NCBI GenBank assembly: GCA_015064725.1 | Contig: SVRQ01000001.1 | Span: 124,001 to 188,000, forward strand | Source: Oscillospiraceae bacterium | GTDB lineage: Bacteria; Bacillota; Clostridia; Oscillospirales; CAG-272 | Direction of reading: 5' to 3' | DNA length: 64,000 bases | Part shown: piece by piece, positions 38,021 through 46,561 of the stretch | How the letters are laid out: every line of letters begins with the position of its first letter | How positions within the stretch are numbered: the first letter of the stretch is position 1 | Translations under genes and position numbers: made by a program | The notes under the pieces: generated by a model | What the model saw: only the letters and a program-made list of their open reading frames with translations | Told to the model about the DNA's origin: nothing | The model's database searches: none

Positions 38021-39151
38021 ATGCCAAAAATATTACACATCGGGGATATACATCTGGACTCCCCTTTCTCTCTTTTCGACGTTGAAAAGTCACAGGCAAG
38101 ACGTCAGGAGCTTCGCGGAACGTTCACCTCTGTAATGATGTACGCCAAAATGAAAGAAGCGGACATCGTTCTTATCTGCGGCGACCTTTTCGACAGCGAA
38201 TTTGTGACAAAGGAAACGATGAACCTCATCGTTTCTCAGTTTGAAGATAATCCCTCCTGCCGTTTTATAATAACTCCCGGCAACCACGATCCCGCAACGC
38301 CAAAAAGCGCGTACCTCAAAACCAAGTTTCCCGATAACGTGTACGTTTTCAGAAGCGAGGAGGTGCAGAGATTCTGCTTTGACGAGATAGGCGTTGACGT
38401 TTACGGCTTTGCTTACGAGCAGGATATCTACGATAAAAATCCCTTTGACACAAAGCTTTATCCGGATGAAAATAAAATAAACATCTTTATGGCACACGCG
38501 GATATGCTTTCCGCCTCAAGCCGCGATTGCCCCATAACAGAACGTGATATTGAAAGAAGCGGCTGCGATTACGTGGCTCTGGGACACATCCACGCCGGCA
38601 GGGAAGCGGTCAAGGCAGGCAATACCTACTATGCCTATTGCGGCTGCCCGGAGGGACGATCGTTCGATGAATGCGGTATGAAGGGCGGTATTTTTATAAA
38701 CGCCGAGAAAAAGAACGGTGTTTTTAAGGCAAACTTTGAATATCCGCGCTTCTGCAAAAAAAGATATGAAAAAACAGAGGTGGATGTATCGGGGCTTTCC
38801 GAGCACGGACAGATGTGCGAGCAGATAAAAAAAGCCGTGCAAAGAGAGGGCTTCGGTAAGGACACGCTTCTGCGCGTCCGCCTTACGGGTCTGGTTTCGT
38901 ATGACGCAAGCTTTGTACCCGATAAGGTGCAGGCTTCGGAGCTGGGTGTTTATTACGTTGAGGTGCAGGATGCAACAATACCTCTTGTCGGCTACGAGGA
39001 GCTTAAAAACGATATTTCCATCAAGGGCGCTCTCTTGAGAGAGCTTTTGCCAAAGCTTCAGAGCGATGACGAAAGAGAAAGAAAGGTGGCTTCTCTTGCT
39101 CTTAAATACGGTCTTTCCGCCCTTGTCGGCTCTGACGTTGCGGATTTTTGA
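38021..39151 (+). CDS. YhaO/SbcD-type metallophosphoesterase (DNA repair exonuclease family)
   Basis: A 376-aa Mre11/SbcD-like nuclease. Metal motifs: GDIHLDSP (Asp9, His11), ICGDLFDS, TPGNHDP, MAHAD and GHIHAG. The GCPEGRSFDE segment is typical of the YhaO branch. In B. subtilis yhaO is followed by the SMC-like ATPase yhaN. Here no such gene follows; instead an M24 peptidase starts 24 nt on. GGAGG lies 4 nt before the ATG. Confidence 0.85.
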   Translation: MPKILHIGDIHLDSPFSLFDVEKSQARRQELRGTFTSVMMYAKMKEADIVLICGDLFDSEFVTKETMNLIVSQFEDNPSCRFIITPGNHDPATPKSAYLKTKFPDNVYVFRSEEVQRFCFDEIGVDVYGFAYEQDIYDKNPFDTKLYPDENKINIFMAHADMLSASSRDCPITERDIERSGCDYVALGHIHAGREAVKAGNTYYAYCGCPEGRSFDECGMKGGIFINAEKKNGVFKANFEYPRFCKKRYEKTEVDVSGLSEHGQMCEQIKKAVQREGFGKDTLLRVRLTGLVSYDASFVPDKVQASELGVYYVEVQDATIPLVGYEELKNDISIKGALLRELLPKLQSDDERERKVASLALKYGLSALVGSDVADF

Positions 39152-39175
39152 TATTATCAAAGGAGCTTATACGAT

Positions 39176-40240
39176 ATGGATAATAAAATAAAGATTTTAC
39201 AGGAAAGATTTCCCGAGGGGGTGGATTCCTTCATCTCCACGGATGAAAAAACAGTGCTTTACCTTACGGGCTTCGATATGTCGGACGGCGCGCTGTTCGT
39301 AACGCGCGACGATGCCGTTCTTTTTGTTGATTTCCGTTATATAGAGGCGGCGAACGAGGGCGCAAAAAACTGCCGTGTCGTAATGCCCGAAAAGAGCTTT
39401 TATGATGAAATAAGTGATATTATATCACAGCAAGGTATAAAAACGGTGGGCTTTGAAGAAAGAAAAACGACCGTTGCTATGCTGGACGTTTATAAAAAGC
39501 GCATAGAGGGTGTTGAATTTGCAAGAATGTCCTCCGTCATTACAAAGATGGCAGAGGTAAAGAGCGAATACGAGCTCGATCTTATCGCACACGCGGAAAG
39601 TATAGGAGACGCGGCTTTCGCAGACGTTTTGCCTCTTATAAAGCCCGATATGACGGAGATAGAAGTGGCTCTCGAGCTTGAATACCATATGAGAAAGCAC
39701 GGCGCGGCGGGATTTTCTTTCGATACCATAGCCGTTTCGGGAACGGCATCCAGCCGCCCCCACGGCGTACCGCGCAACGTAAAGCTTGAACGCGGATTTC
39801 TGACGATGGATTTCGGCTGCATCTACAACGGATACTGCTCCGATATGACGCGCACGGTATGCATCGGCAGCCCCGATGCAGAGATGAAAAAGGTTTACGA
39901 TACGGTTCTAAAGGCTCAGCTTGCCGCGTGCGCCTATATCCACGATGGATGTGACTGCGGCGAGGCAGACTCAGTTGCAAGAAATATTATAAACGAAGGC
40001 GGATATGCCGGCAAGTTCGGGCACAGCCTCGGACACAGCCTCGGTATATACATCCACGAAAGTCCCAGACTTTCTCAAAGAGGCTTCGGAGAGAAGCTTA
40101 CAAAGGGTCACGTATTTTCCATAGAGCCGGGAATTTACCTTGAGGGTAAGTACGGTGTTCGTATAGAAGACGTTATGATGATCCGCGAAAGCGGCGTTGT
40201 AAACGTAACGCACAGCCCAAAAGAGCTTATAATAATTTAA
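39176..40240 (+). CDS. M24 family Xaa-Pro aminopeptidase-type peptidase
   Basis: A 354-aa di-metal peptidase with the pita-bread fold. The creatinase N-domain covers about residues 1-125. Metal ligands are visible: Asp212 (MDFG), Asp223 (SDMTRT), His287 (GHSLG), Glu317 (EPGIY) and Glu331 (RIED). Such enzymes remove an N-terminal residue before proline or split X-Pro dipeptides. An efp gene downstream is a common neighbour in Firmicutes. Second gene of the operon with the YhaO-like gene. Confidence 0.92.
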   Translation: MDNKIKILQERFPEGVDSFISTDEKTVLYLTGFDMSDGALFVTRDDAVLFVDFRYIEAANEGAKNCRVVMPEKSFYDEISDIISQQGIKTVGFEERKTTVAMLDVYKKRIEGVEFARMSSVITKMAEVKSEYELDLIAHAESIGDAAFADVLPLIKPDMTEIEVALELEYHMRKHGAAGFSFDTIAVSGTASSRPHGVPRNVKLERGFLTMDFGCIYNGYCSDMTRTVCIGSPDAEMKKVYDTVLKAQLAACAYIHDGCDCGEADSVARNIINEGGYAGKFGHSLGHSLGIYIHESPRLSQRGFGEKLTKGHVFSIEPGIYLEGKYGVRIEDVMMIRESGVVNVTHSPKELIII

Positions 40241-40255
40241 AAAAGCGGGGAAAGA

Positions 40256-40415
40256 CCCAATGTCGTTAAGTTAAGCCTCCCCCTTTGGGGGAGGTGGCAC
40301 GAGAAGCGTGACGGAGAGGGCAGTTCCCCTAGGAATATTGCCCTCTCACCCGCCTACAGCGGGAGCTCTCCCAAAGGGAGAGCCTTTTCTTTTTGTTAAC
40401 TTAATGACATTTGGG
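40256..40415. mobile_element. 160-bp MITE-like element with terminal inverted repeats
   Basis: About 20-bp terminal inverted repeats: CCCAATGTCGTTAAGTTAA (40256-40274) and, on the other strand from 40415, CCCAAATGTCATTAAGTTAA. Inside are hairpins CCTCCCCC/GGGGGAGG and CTCTCCC/GGGAGAG, and no ORF. No transposase is present, so it would have to move in trans. Confidence 0.7.
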
Positions 40416-40475
40416 TAAAACCGCTTTTTTATTGTTATAAGCAAAAGTTTTTACCACCAATTCTGTAAAAAAAAT

Positions 40476-40516
40476 AAAAAAATCCCGCTTTATTTTAAGT
40501 AAAGCGGGATTTTTTC
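40476..40516. terminator. Bidirectional-looking terminator between the M24 gene and efp
   Basis: AAAAAATCCCGCTTTA pairs with TAAAGCGGGATTTTTT. T-runs occur on both strands. It lies 240 nt past the M24 stop and beyond the MITE-like element. Confidence 0.75.
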
Positions 40517-40526
40517 TAAAAAACTA

Positions 40527-40555
40527 TTGATATTTATCCGTTTTTAATGTAAAAT
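40527..40555 (+). promoter_or_regulatory. Promoter of efp
   Basis: TTGATA (40527-40532), 17 nt, TAAAAT (40550-40555). Confidence 0.65.
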
Positions 40556-40618
40556 AAAAATGCATATAAATATCTGCCGAAAAAATCACCTTTTTTCGGT
40601 CTATGGAGGTAAATAATT

Positions 40619-41176
40619 ATGGTAATTGCAGGCGATTTCAAAAACGGAATCACATTCGAATACGAAGGCAACGTAATGCAGGTCGTTGAATTCCAGCACG
40701 TTAAACCCGGTAAGGGCGCGGCTTTCGTTCGTACAAAACTTAAAAACGTTATTTCCGGCGGCGTTGTAGAAAAGACTTTCAACCCCACGGATAAATTCCC
40801 CCCCGCTGTCATCGAAAGAAAAGAAATGCAGTATCTCTACTCCGACGGTGACCTCTACTACTTCATGGATATGGAAACATACGAGCAGATGCCCATCTCC
40901 AAGGACGTTCTTCCCGAAGCATTTGAATTCGTAAAAGAAGAAATGCTTTGCAAGATCCTTTCCTTCAAGGGCAACGTATTCTCTGTAGAACCCCCCATGT
41001 TCGTTGAACTCGAAGTTACGGAAACAGAACCCGGCCTTGCAGGCAACACAGCTACAAACACTCTCAAGCCCGCTACACTCGAAACAGGCGCACAGATCAA
41101 GGTTCCCCTCTTTATCAACGTTGGTACAAGAATCCGTATCGACACAAGAACAGGCGAATATATAGAACGCGCTTGA
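40619..41176 (+). CDS. efp: Elongation factor P
   Basis: Relieves ribosome stalling at polyproline. 185 aa, three OB-like domains. The tip loop reads KPGKGAAF with Lys32, the residue modified in many bacteria. No modifying enzyme (EpmA, YmfI) is seen in the window. GGAGG lies upstream of the ATG. It is followed after 33 nt by the acidic zinc-ribbon gene. Confidence 0.97.
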   Translation: MVIAGDFKNGITFEYEGNVMQVVEFQHVKPGKGAAFVRTKLKNVISGGVVEKTFNPTDKFPPAVIERKEMQYLYSDGDLYYFMDMETYEQMPISKDVLPEAFEFVKEEMLCKILSFKGNVFSVEPPMFVELEVTETEPGLAGNTATNTLKPATLETGAQIKVPLFINVGTRIRIDTRTGEYIERA

Positions 41177-41209
41177 TCTTATTTGTAAACAGAAAGGGAG
41201 GTTTTTCCT

Positions 41210-41674
41210 ATGACTATTACAGAAAAGGTTGCATATCTCAAGGGCCTTGCAGAGGGCTTGCAGATCGATACCAACGATAAAAACGGCAAGCTCATCTCCG
41301 CTATGATAGACGTTCTTGACGATATGGCAAAATCTATTGCAGACCTCGAAGACAACGCAGAATACCTCGACAGCTATATTGAAGAGCTTGATGAAGACCT
41401 CGGTATGGTTGAAGAAGATCTTTACTGCGATGATGACGATGACGATGATGAAGACTTCGATGACGAAGATTACTTCGACGAAGACGATGATGAGGATCTT
41501 GACGACGAAGACGATGAAGAAGAATGCGCTTCTGTTGAATGTCCCTCCTGCGGCGAAGAGGTTTTTGTTGACGCGACAATGGATTTTGACAACATCAACT
41601 GCCCTTCCTGCGGTGCAAAGTTCAGCTGCTCCTGTTCTTCCGATTGCGAAAGCTGCGGCGGCTGCGAAAACTGA
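41210..41674 (+). CDS. Acidic zinc-ribbon protein, CD1247 N-terminal domain type
   Basis: A 154-aa protein. Residues 1-65 are a helical domain starting MTITEKVAYLKGLAEGLQID, typical of CD1247 N-terminal-domain proteins of Clostridia. Residues about 73-106 are almost all Asp/Glu. The end carries two CPSCG knuckles (a zinc ribbon) and a CSCSSDCESCGGC tail. Function unknown. It probably shares the efp transcript and ends at a strong terminator. The acidic stretch could act as a nucleic-acid mimic, but that is speculation. Confidence 0.75.
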   Translation: MTITEKVAYLKGLAEGLQIDTNDKNGKLISAMIDVLDDMAKSIADLEDNAEYLDSYIEELDEDLGMVEEDLYCDDDDDDDEDFDDEDYFDEDDDEDLDDEDDEEECASVECPSCGEEVFVDATMDFDNINCPSCGAKFSCSCSSDCESCGGCEN

Positions 41675-41686
41675 CCATTAAATTTT

Positions 41687-41718
41687 AAGAAGCCGTCTTT
41701 CCCGACGGCTTCTTTTGT
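41687..41718 (+). terminator. Terminator after efp and the zinc-ribbon gene
   Basis: AAGAAGCCGTC pairs with GACGGCTTCTT around TTTCCC, then TTTG. Confidence 0.8.
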
Positions 41719-41743
41719 GAAAAAAATAAAAACGGAGATAAAA

Positions 41744-42955
41744 ATGAAAACTACAAAAAGAATTATTGCTATGCTCCTTGTTGCTCTTATGTCGCTTACT
41801 TTCCTTGTTTCCTGCGGAAAAGAGGATAAAGGCGAGCTTATGACAACTTACAACAACGGCGCGGATTTTATCTATGAAAACGATACTGATTTTAAAGACT
41901 TTTTTATGATAAATTCCTACAACCACCTTTCCCAGACGGGAAAATCCTCCCTTACTCAGGATGAGTATGAAGAGATCCTTTCCAGTTCCTTTGACTCCAC
42001 GATAATCTGGCGCGAGATGAACAAGGAATTTGAAAAGCTCGGCTATTCTGTTGACGAAAATAAGGTAAAGGATGCTGCTCTTAAAGATGCACAGCAGCTT
42101 GATGCCTCCTATGATGGCGGTTACGCGGCTTTTTGCGAAACGTGGAACATTTCCGAATACGCTTTTGAAATGCTTAACAAGTACAATATGATGCTTGATA
42201 TGGCGGCTGAAAAGATCATGGGCGTTACAGAGCCCACGGAAGAAGAGGTAAAGCAGTATTTTGTTGACTATTCCTACAATTACGTTATAATGCCCCATTA
42301 TTCCGTAAGTTCCATCGTGCTTCAGGTAACGGACAAGGTTGCCGAAAGCGAGGTTTTGGCGGATGCTCAGTCTTATATCGATATGCTCTCCTCCGGCAAG
42401 TCCTGGGATGAGGTAAAGACGGCTGCTTCTCTTAAATACAATTATGAGAACGGTATGGTATATTCCCAGATCTTCACAGGCGAAGAAAAGTTAAATCTTC
42501 AGACTTTTGCAAAGATCACAGACCTTGATGCCGCCATTGCCAAGATAGATGCCGATTTTAAGGCTAAAAACGGCGTTTCCTTTGACGAGATCTTCCCGGA
42601 TGGGTTCGAGGCTTACGCAAAAGCAAACAACCTTACAGCGGGCTCTGAGGCTTATGACGTGGCACACGCTCGTTTCTATAATTACACGGCTCAGGTTTAC
42701 AAAGCGGAGTTTGACTATATCATTTCCACGTCGTGGGAGGATGGAAAAACATATGAAAAGCCTCTTTACCACGAGGGTATCAACGCATATTCCGTTGTAA
42801 CATTCAACAAGATCGTTGAAGAAGCTGGATTCAAGAATTTCGATGACGTTAAGGAACAGATAGCAAGCGATATTTTCGCAACGAGAAAACAGGAAGCTGT
42901 TGCTGTTTATACTACGAATATTATAAACAAAGCTGTTTACGGAATAACGGAATAA
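41744..42955 (+). CDS. Lipoprotein, possibly SurA/PrsA-like foldase
   Basis: 403 aa. Signal peptide residues 1-23 with lipobox LVSC (Cys24). The mature part is helical, with an N-terminal region like SurA/PrsA chaperones, and a central segment (about 185-250) with PHYSVSSIVLQV and DAQSYIDMLSSGKSWDEV that resembles parvulin-type peptidyl-prolyl isomerases. The match is weak and the isomerase motif is not clear. Attached to the outer face of the membrane. GGAG lies 7 nt before the ATG at 41744; the upstream ATG at 41717 lies inside the preceding terminator zone. Confidence 0.7.
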   Translation: MKTTKRIIAMLLVALMSLTFLVSCGKEDKGELMTTYNNGADFIYENDTDFKDFFMINSYNHLSQTGKSSLTQDEYEEILSSSFDSTIIWREMNKEFEKLGYSVDENKVKDAALKDAQQLDASYDGGYAAFCETWNISEYAFEMLNKYNMMLDMAAEKIMGVTEPTEEEVKQYFVDYSYNYVIMPHYSVSSIVLQVTDKVAESEVLADAQSYIDMLSSGKSWDEVKTAASLKYNYENGMVYSQIFTGEEKLNLQTFAKITDLDAAIAKIDADFKAKNGVSFDEIFPDGFEAYAKANNLTAGSEAYDVAHARFYNYTAQVYKAEFDYIISTSWEDGKTYEKPLYHEGINAYSVVTFNKIVEEAGFKNFDDVKEQIASDIFATRKQEAVAVYTTNIINKAVYGITE

Positions 42956-42987
42956 AAAAAAACCTCAACGAAAGTTGAGGTTTTTTT
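42954..42987 (+). terminator. Terminator after the lipoprotein gene
   Basis: AACCTCAAC pairs with GTTGAGGTT around GAAA, followed by TTTTT. It overlaps the stop codon. Confidence 0.88.
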
Positions 42988-42992
42988 ATGAC

Positions 42993-43767
42993 TTAAAACA
43001 CGTTGTGTTTTAACGAATTATTATATAACGCTTTTTCTTTTTTAAAGAAAATAGGAGTTAAAACGATAAATCGTTTTAACAAATTATTTATTATACTCAC
43101 TTTTTCTTTTTGAAAGAAAAAGTGACAAAAAGAAGCAAAAAGCCTTATGTGCGAACAGTTTTATACCCCTTTAGAGTAAATGCAGATTTTTTAATAATGC
43201 TTAATTCTCACTTCGTTCGAAGGGCGAACTTCGCTTTATCCGCTTGTGCGAATTTTAATCTATAGCAATTTCGACTCCCCGAGCAGTTTTCACTCGCAAA
43301 CTCGCAAAAACTACTCGGAATACGCCCTTCGAGCAAAGCGAGAATTAAGCCAAAGTGAAGCTTCGCACAAAGCAAAGATGGGTATAGATATGTTCGTATT
43401 AACCACGTCGAAGAGCGCCGATTTCAAAGTTTAGGCTGAAAACGCGAGAGGATTTATATCAAAATTTTTGTTTTTTTATCACGCGCTCGGTTAAAAGCAG
43501 CACAGCAAATGACCTCGGCGGGATTCCGTGCGTTTTTTGCGAGCTTGCGAGTGAAAAATGTGCGGTAGCCGATAACGAACCATTTAACTTTTCGATAACG
43601 ATAAACCGGAACGGTTTTTTATCTTTTTGCGAGCTTTTTCTTTAAACAAGAAAAAGCGGTATATAATAATTTCAAAAACGCTTGGCGTTTTTACCTCTTC
43701 TTTCTTTAAAAAAGAAAAAGTGAGTATAATAAATAATTTGTTAAAATGCCGCGCGTTTTAACTCCTC
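42993..43767. repeat. Nested LIR elements (copy 6 inside the arms of another)
   Basis: The complete inner copy spans about 43054-43696. It is flanked by arm-like fragments at 42993-43053 and 43697-43767, each with a TTAAAAC-type outer hairpin and a CTTTTTC or GAAAAAG piece. This looks like one LIR inserted into the CTTTTTC hairpin of another, shorter one. Fills the gap 42956-43805 with the terminators at either end. Confidence 0.7.
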
Positions 43768-43793
43768 TAAAAACGCTAAAGCGTTTTTAGAAA

Positions 43794-43822
43794 ACAAAAG
43801 GATGCTTACGCATCCTTTGTTT
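43794..43822 (-). terminator. Terminator overlapping the DUF3737 stop codon
   Basis: CAAAAGGATGC pairs with GCATCCTTTG. The TAA of the gene (43806-43808) lies in the loop. The minus strand continues TTTTGTTTTC. Confidence 0.75.
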
Positions 43823-44681
43823 CTATTTTACATTCGCTTGTGACGGTGACGTCGCCCTCTACGATGGGCTCAAGTATTATCTCTCCTATGCTGTTTGCAA
43901 TGATACTTCCTCGGCGCGGATTTTTAACGGAAAGAATGTTTCCGTTTACCGTTGCTTCCACGTCGGATTTTTCAAAAGAGAGGTCTGTGCCTTCCATAGT
44001 ACAGTTTATAAGGCGCAGATTTTTGCAGTAGCAAAGCGGCTGTGTGCCTATTATTCGACAGTTTTCGAGCGTGAGCCCCTCGGAATACCACGCAAGATAC
44101 TCTCCGCGCAGTGTGCTGTTGCGAACGGTCACGTTTTTTGCGTGCCAGAAGGCATCCTTTGTATCGAGAAAGGAATTTTCAATGACAATATTTTCCGTAT
44201 ATTGAAAGGAATATTTTCCTTGGAATCGAAGCCCGTCGAATTTCGCATCCGTTGTGCCGAGAAAAACGTATTCGGATGTAAGTGTACAATTATGGAAATA
44301 AATACCATTACATTTCCAACCGAATTCGGGGGAATTTATAGTGCAATCTTCTATGCGGATATCGGAGCATTCGCGCAAACATTTAATGCTGTTTATATTG
44401 CAATCCTTGATAAGACCGTTCTTCGCATACCATATCGGCGCGCGGGTAAGCTCGTCCATGGATGAAAGCGAAAGCACAAACCTTTCCGCGTGCCAAAGCG
44501 GATAGCGCAGGGAAAAGCGGCAATCCTCCACGGTTATATCTCTTGCCTCTTTAAGGGCGGATTCACCGTCCTTTGGGCCTGCGAACACACAGGAGAGTAC
44601 CAACGTATCCCTCAGGTTATAAAGTGCGCGTTCCTCGTCAAAAACGGCTTCTTTTACGGTGTTTGAGCGTAATTTTTTCAT
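43806..44681 (-). CDS. DUF3737 family protein
   Basis: 291 aa, predicted right-handed beta-helix. Repeats of the type NVTVRNSTLRGEYLAWYSEGLTLENC recur about every 20 residues, with frequent Asn and Cys. The family is common in gut bacteria and has no established function. The ATG at 44679-44681 has GAGG 6 nt upstream. A longer frame to 44765 would add a false membrane helix and passes through the promoter. Own promoter and terminator. Confidence 0.85.
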   Translation of the reverse strand: MKKLRSNTVKEAVFDEERALYNLRDTLVLSCVFAGPKDGESALKEARDITVEDCRFSLRYPLWHAERFVLSLSSMDELTRAPIWYAKNGLIKDCNINSIKCLRECSDIRIEDCTINSPEFGWKCNGIYFHNCTLTSEYVFLGTTDAKFDGLRFQGKYSFQYTENIVIENSFLDTKDAFWHAKNVTVRNSTLRGEYLAWYSEGLTLENCRIIGTQPLCYCKNLRLINCTMEGTDLSFEKSDVEATVNGNILSVKNPRRGSIIANSIGEIILEPIVEGDVTVTSECKIETKDA

Positions 44682-44712
44682 ATGTATCCTCTTTATAAAA
44701 AATAACAAAAGT

Positions 44713-44741
44713 ATTATAACACAGAGCAGTGGAAAACTCAA
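44713..44741 (-). promoter_or_regulatory. Promoter of the DUF3737 gene
   Basis: TTGAGT (44736-44741), 17 nt, TATAAT (44713-44718) on the minus strand. Confidence 0.75.
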
Positions 44742-44778
44742 TGCTTTTATAAAAGTTTTCCACATTTGTGTTAAAAAG

Positions 44779-44815
44779 AAGAAGCCCCTGCAGCTGGAGT
44801 TTGCAGGGGCTTCTT
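44779..44815 (-). terminator. Terminator after rbsK
   Basis: AAGAAGCCCCTGCA pairs with TGCAGGGGCTTCTT. The minus strand continues CTTTTTAAC. A second perfect 12-bp hairpin (TATTTTACAGAG with its complement, 44841-44870) lies between it and the stop. Confidence 0.8.
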
Positions 44816-44886
44816 ATGAGGTATAATATAAAAAGGAGGATATTTTACAGAGAGGGAGCTCTGTAAAATAATCAGGGAAAGCTTAG

Positions 44887-45828
44887 TTAGGAAAGGGAAG
44901 CCTTCTTGGAAATTTTGTTGTTTTTCATAAATTCCAAAACTTCTTCTGCCACGGGGATGGATGCTGCGGCACCGGGGCGGCTTACCGCGATAGCGGAGGT
45001 CGCGCTTGCGTATTCAACAGCATCGTCTATATCAAGACCGTCGCATATCTTTGCGCAAAGACCGCCGATGAAGCTGTCGCCTGCGGCTGTTGTATCAACG
45101 GCTTTTACTTTGAAAACGCCCGTGTAATGCACGTTGCCGTCAACAATATATGCACATCCCTTTACGCCGAGGGTGACAAGAGCGTTCTTGCAGCCGAGGG
45201 CGCAGAGCGCATCTATAACATCCTTTGCGGATGCGTTATCTTCGGGAGTGATACCTGTGATGAGCTGTGCTTCAAATTCATTGGGGATGATAAGGTCGAT
45301 ATACTGGTAAAGCTCTTTTGTGACCTCTTTAACGGGGGCGGGGTTAAGTATTACCATCTTGCCTTTTTCGTGAGCGAGCTTTGCCGCTGCAAGAACGGAT
45401 TCCGTGGGGATCTCATACTGCATAACGAGGATATCTGCCCAATCGAAGAGAGCTTCGTTTGCCGCGATGACCTCCGGTGTTACCGTGCCGTTTGCGCCTA
45501 CGTCGAGGATGATGTGGTTGTCGCCGCCGCAAACTGTGATAACGGCAGCACCTGTGGGACCTTCGGAACGGAGAACGCTTGATGCGTCTATACCGTAGGA
45601 TTCAAGGTTCTTAACTGCGAGCTCGCCACTCATATCGGTGCCGACAGCGCCGAGCATCTTGACGGAACAGCCTGCTTTCGCAAGAGCCGCTGCCTGGTTT
45701 GCGCCTTTGCCGCCGAAGTTCATAGCAAAATCTCTGCCTGTGATGGTCTCGCCGAGCTTGGGAAGGCGGTCTGTATTGATAACGTAATCGACATTGATAC
45801 TGCCGACAACAAGTACGTTTTTGCTCAT
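44887..45828 (-). CDS. rbsK: Ribokinase
   Basis: PfkB-family kinase that phosphorylates D-ribose at O5, 313 aa. Motifs: GSINVDYVINTDRLPKLGETI at the N-terminus, NFGGKGANQA (sugar binding), and DTTAAGDSFIGG with the catalytic Asp near the C-terminus. GKGANQA is ribokinase-like rather than fructokinase-like. The ATG at 45826-45828 has AAAGGAAAC upstream. A longer reading to 45900 starts inside a short palindrome. No ribose transporter is adjacent. Confidence 0.92.
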   Translation of the reverse strand: MSKNVLVVGSINVDYVINTDRLPKLGETITGRDFAMNFGGKGANQAAALAKAGCSVKMLGAVGTDMSGELAVKNLESYGIDASSVLRSEGPTGAAVITVCGGDNHIILDVGANGTVTPEVIAANEALFDWADILVMQYEIPTESVLAAAKLAHEKGKMVILNPAPVKEVTKELYQYIDLIIPNEFEAQLITGITPEDNASAKDVIDALCALGCKNALVTLGVKGCAYIVDGNVHYTGVFKVKAVDTTAAGDSFIGGLCAKICDGLDIDDAVEYASATSAIAVSRPGAAASIPVAEEVLEFMKNNKISKKASLS

Positions 45829-45868
45829 TTTTTTGTTTCCTTTCTTTTGTGATAGGATTATTTGTGCG

Positions 45869-46053
45869 TGAAAGGGACCGTGGGGAAGCGGTCCCTGCAA
45901 AAAACAAAGCCGAAATTAAAATTTTGCGGTAGGGGAGGGGCTTGCTCCTCCCGATTTGTATAACGCAGAAGATTTATTTCTTGCGGACGAGCAATGCTCG
46001 CCCCTACGTTTTCTTTTGAGTGAAATGGACCGTGGGATGCCGGTCCCTGCAAT
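45869..46053. repeat. Cluster of four short palindromes (A, D, C, A)
   Basis: Type A-like (45869-45900), D (45925-45955), C (45981-46010) and A-like (46022-46053) fill the gap between the hypothetical gene and rbsK. Spacing is tighter (about 40-56 nt) than the 85-bp modules elsewhere. Confidence 0.78.
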
Positions 46054-46055
46054 TT

Positions 46056-46538
46056 TTATGCGGAGAAGATCGTTGTTGAAACGAGCACCGTTACAAGAAC
46101 ACCGAGGATAACTATGCCGACGATACCGCCGATAAGCACCCAGATATTTTCGTCGCTTTCGCCCCATTGATCTCTCACACGGGCAAATTTGGATTCTTCA
46201 AGGTAAAATTTAGTGTTTTCGTTGATAACTACATTGTCTTTTGTTTCTTCGCTTTCGTTTACAATGGTGACAACGTCTGTATATTGTCCGCGGCGGAGCT
46301 TTTTGATGATAGCGTCATTTTCCGTTTGATTTATCTCTGCAAGCGTTTTTGCGCTTTCCGCATCCTGTGCGCCTGCTTTTATAAGCGCGCGGAAGAAGCT
46401 TCCGAGGACTCTTCTGTTGTAGAACGAAACTAAAAGTGCTATGATTATTCCGAGGATGATTGACCAGATGACGAGCGTTGCACTGGCGACGTCAGGGTCT
46501 GTTCTGATAACGTCAAGCAGTTCGAGTAATTTGGACAT
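46056..46538 (-). CDS. Hypothetical membrane protein
   Basis: 160 aa. Two membrane helices: about residues 20-42 (VIWSIILGIIIALLVSFY) and 131-156 (VLIGGIVGIVILGVLVTVLV). Between them is a soluble segment with QDAESAKTLAEINQTENDAIIKKLRRGQYTDVV. Family not recognised. It is 23 nt after the serS stop with GAGGAG before its ATG, so it is probably cotranscribed with parA-parB-serS. Confidence 0.75.
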   Translation of the reverse strand: MSKLLELLDVIRTDPDVASATLVIWSIILGIIIALLVSFYNRRVLGSFFRALIKAGAQDAESAKTLAEINQTENDAIIKKLRRGQYTDVVTIVNESEETKDNVVINENTKFYLEESKFARVRDQWGESDENIWVLIGGIVGIVILGVLVTVLVSTTIFSA

Positions 46539-46561
46539 TGTGATTCTCCTCTTCTTTTATT

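Noticed and set aside
40259..40413. Small structured RNA gene in the MITE-like element
   Set aside because: The terminal inverted repeats and absence of a promoter favour a non-autonomous mobile element.
45829..45900. Longer N-terminus for ribokinase
   Set aside because: The extension is read from a type A palindrome, while the internal ATG has a ribosome site and matches family starts.
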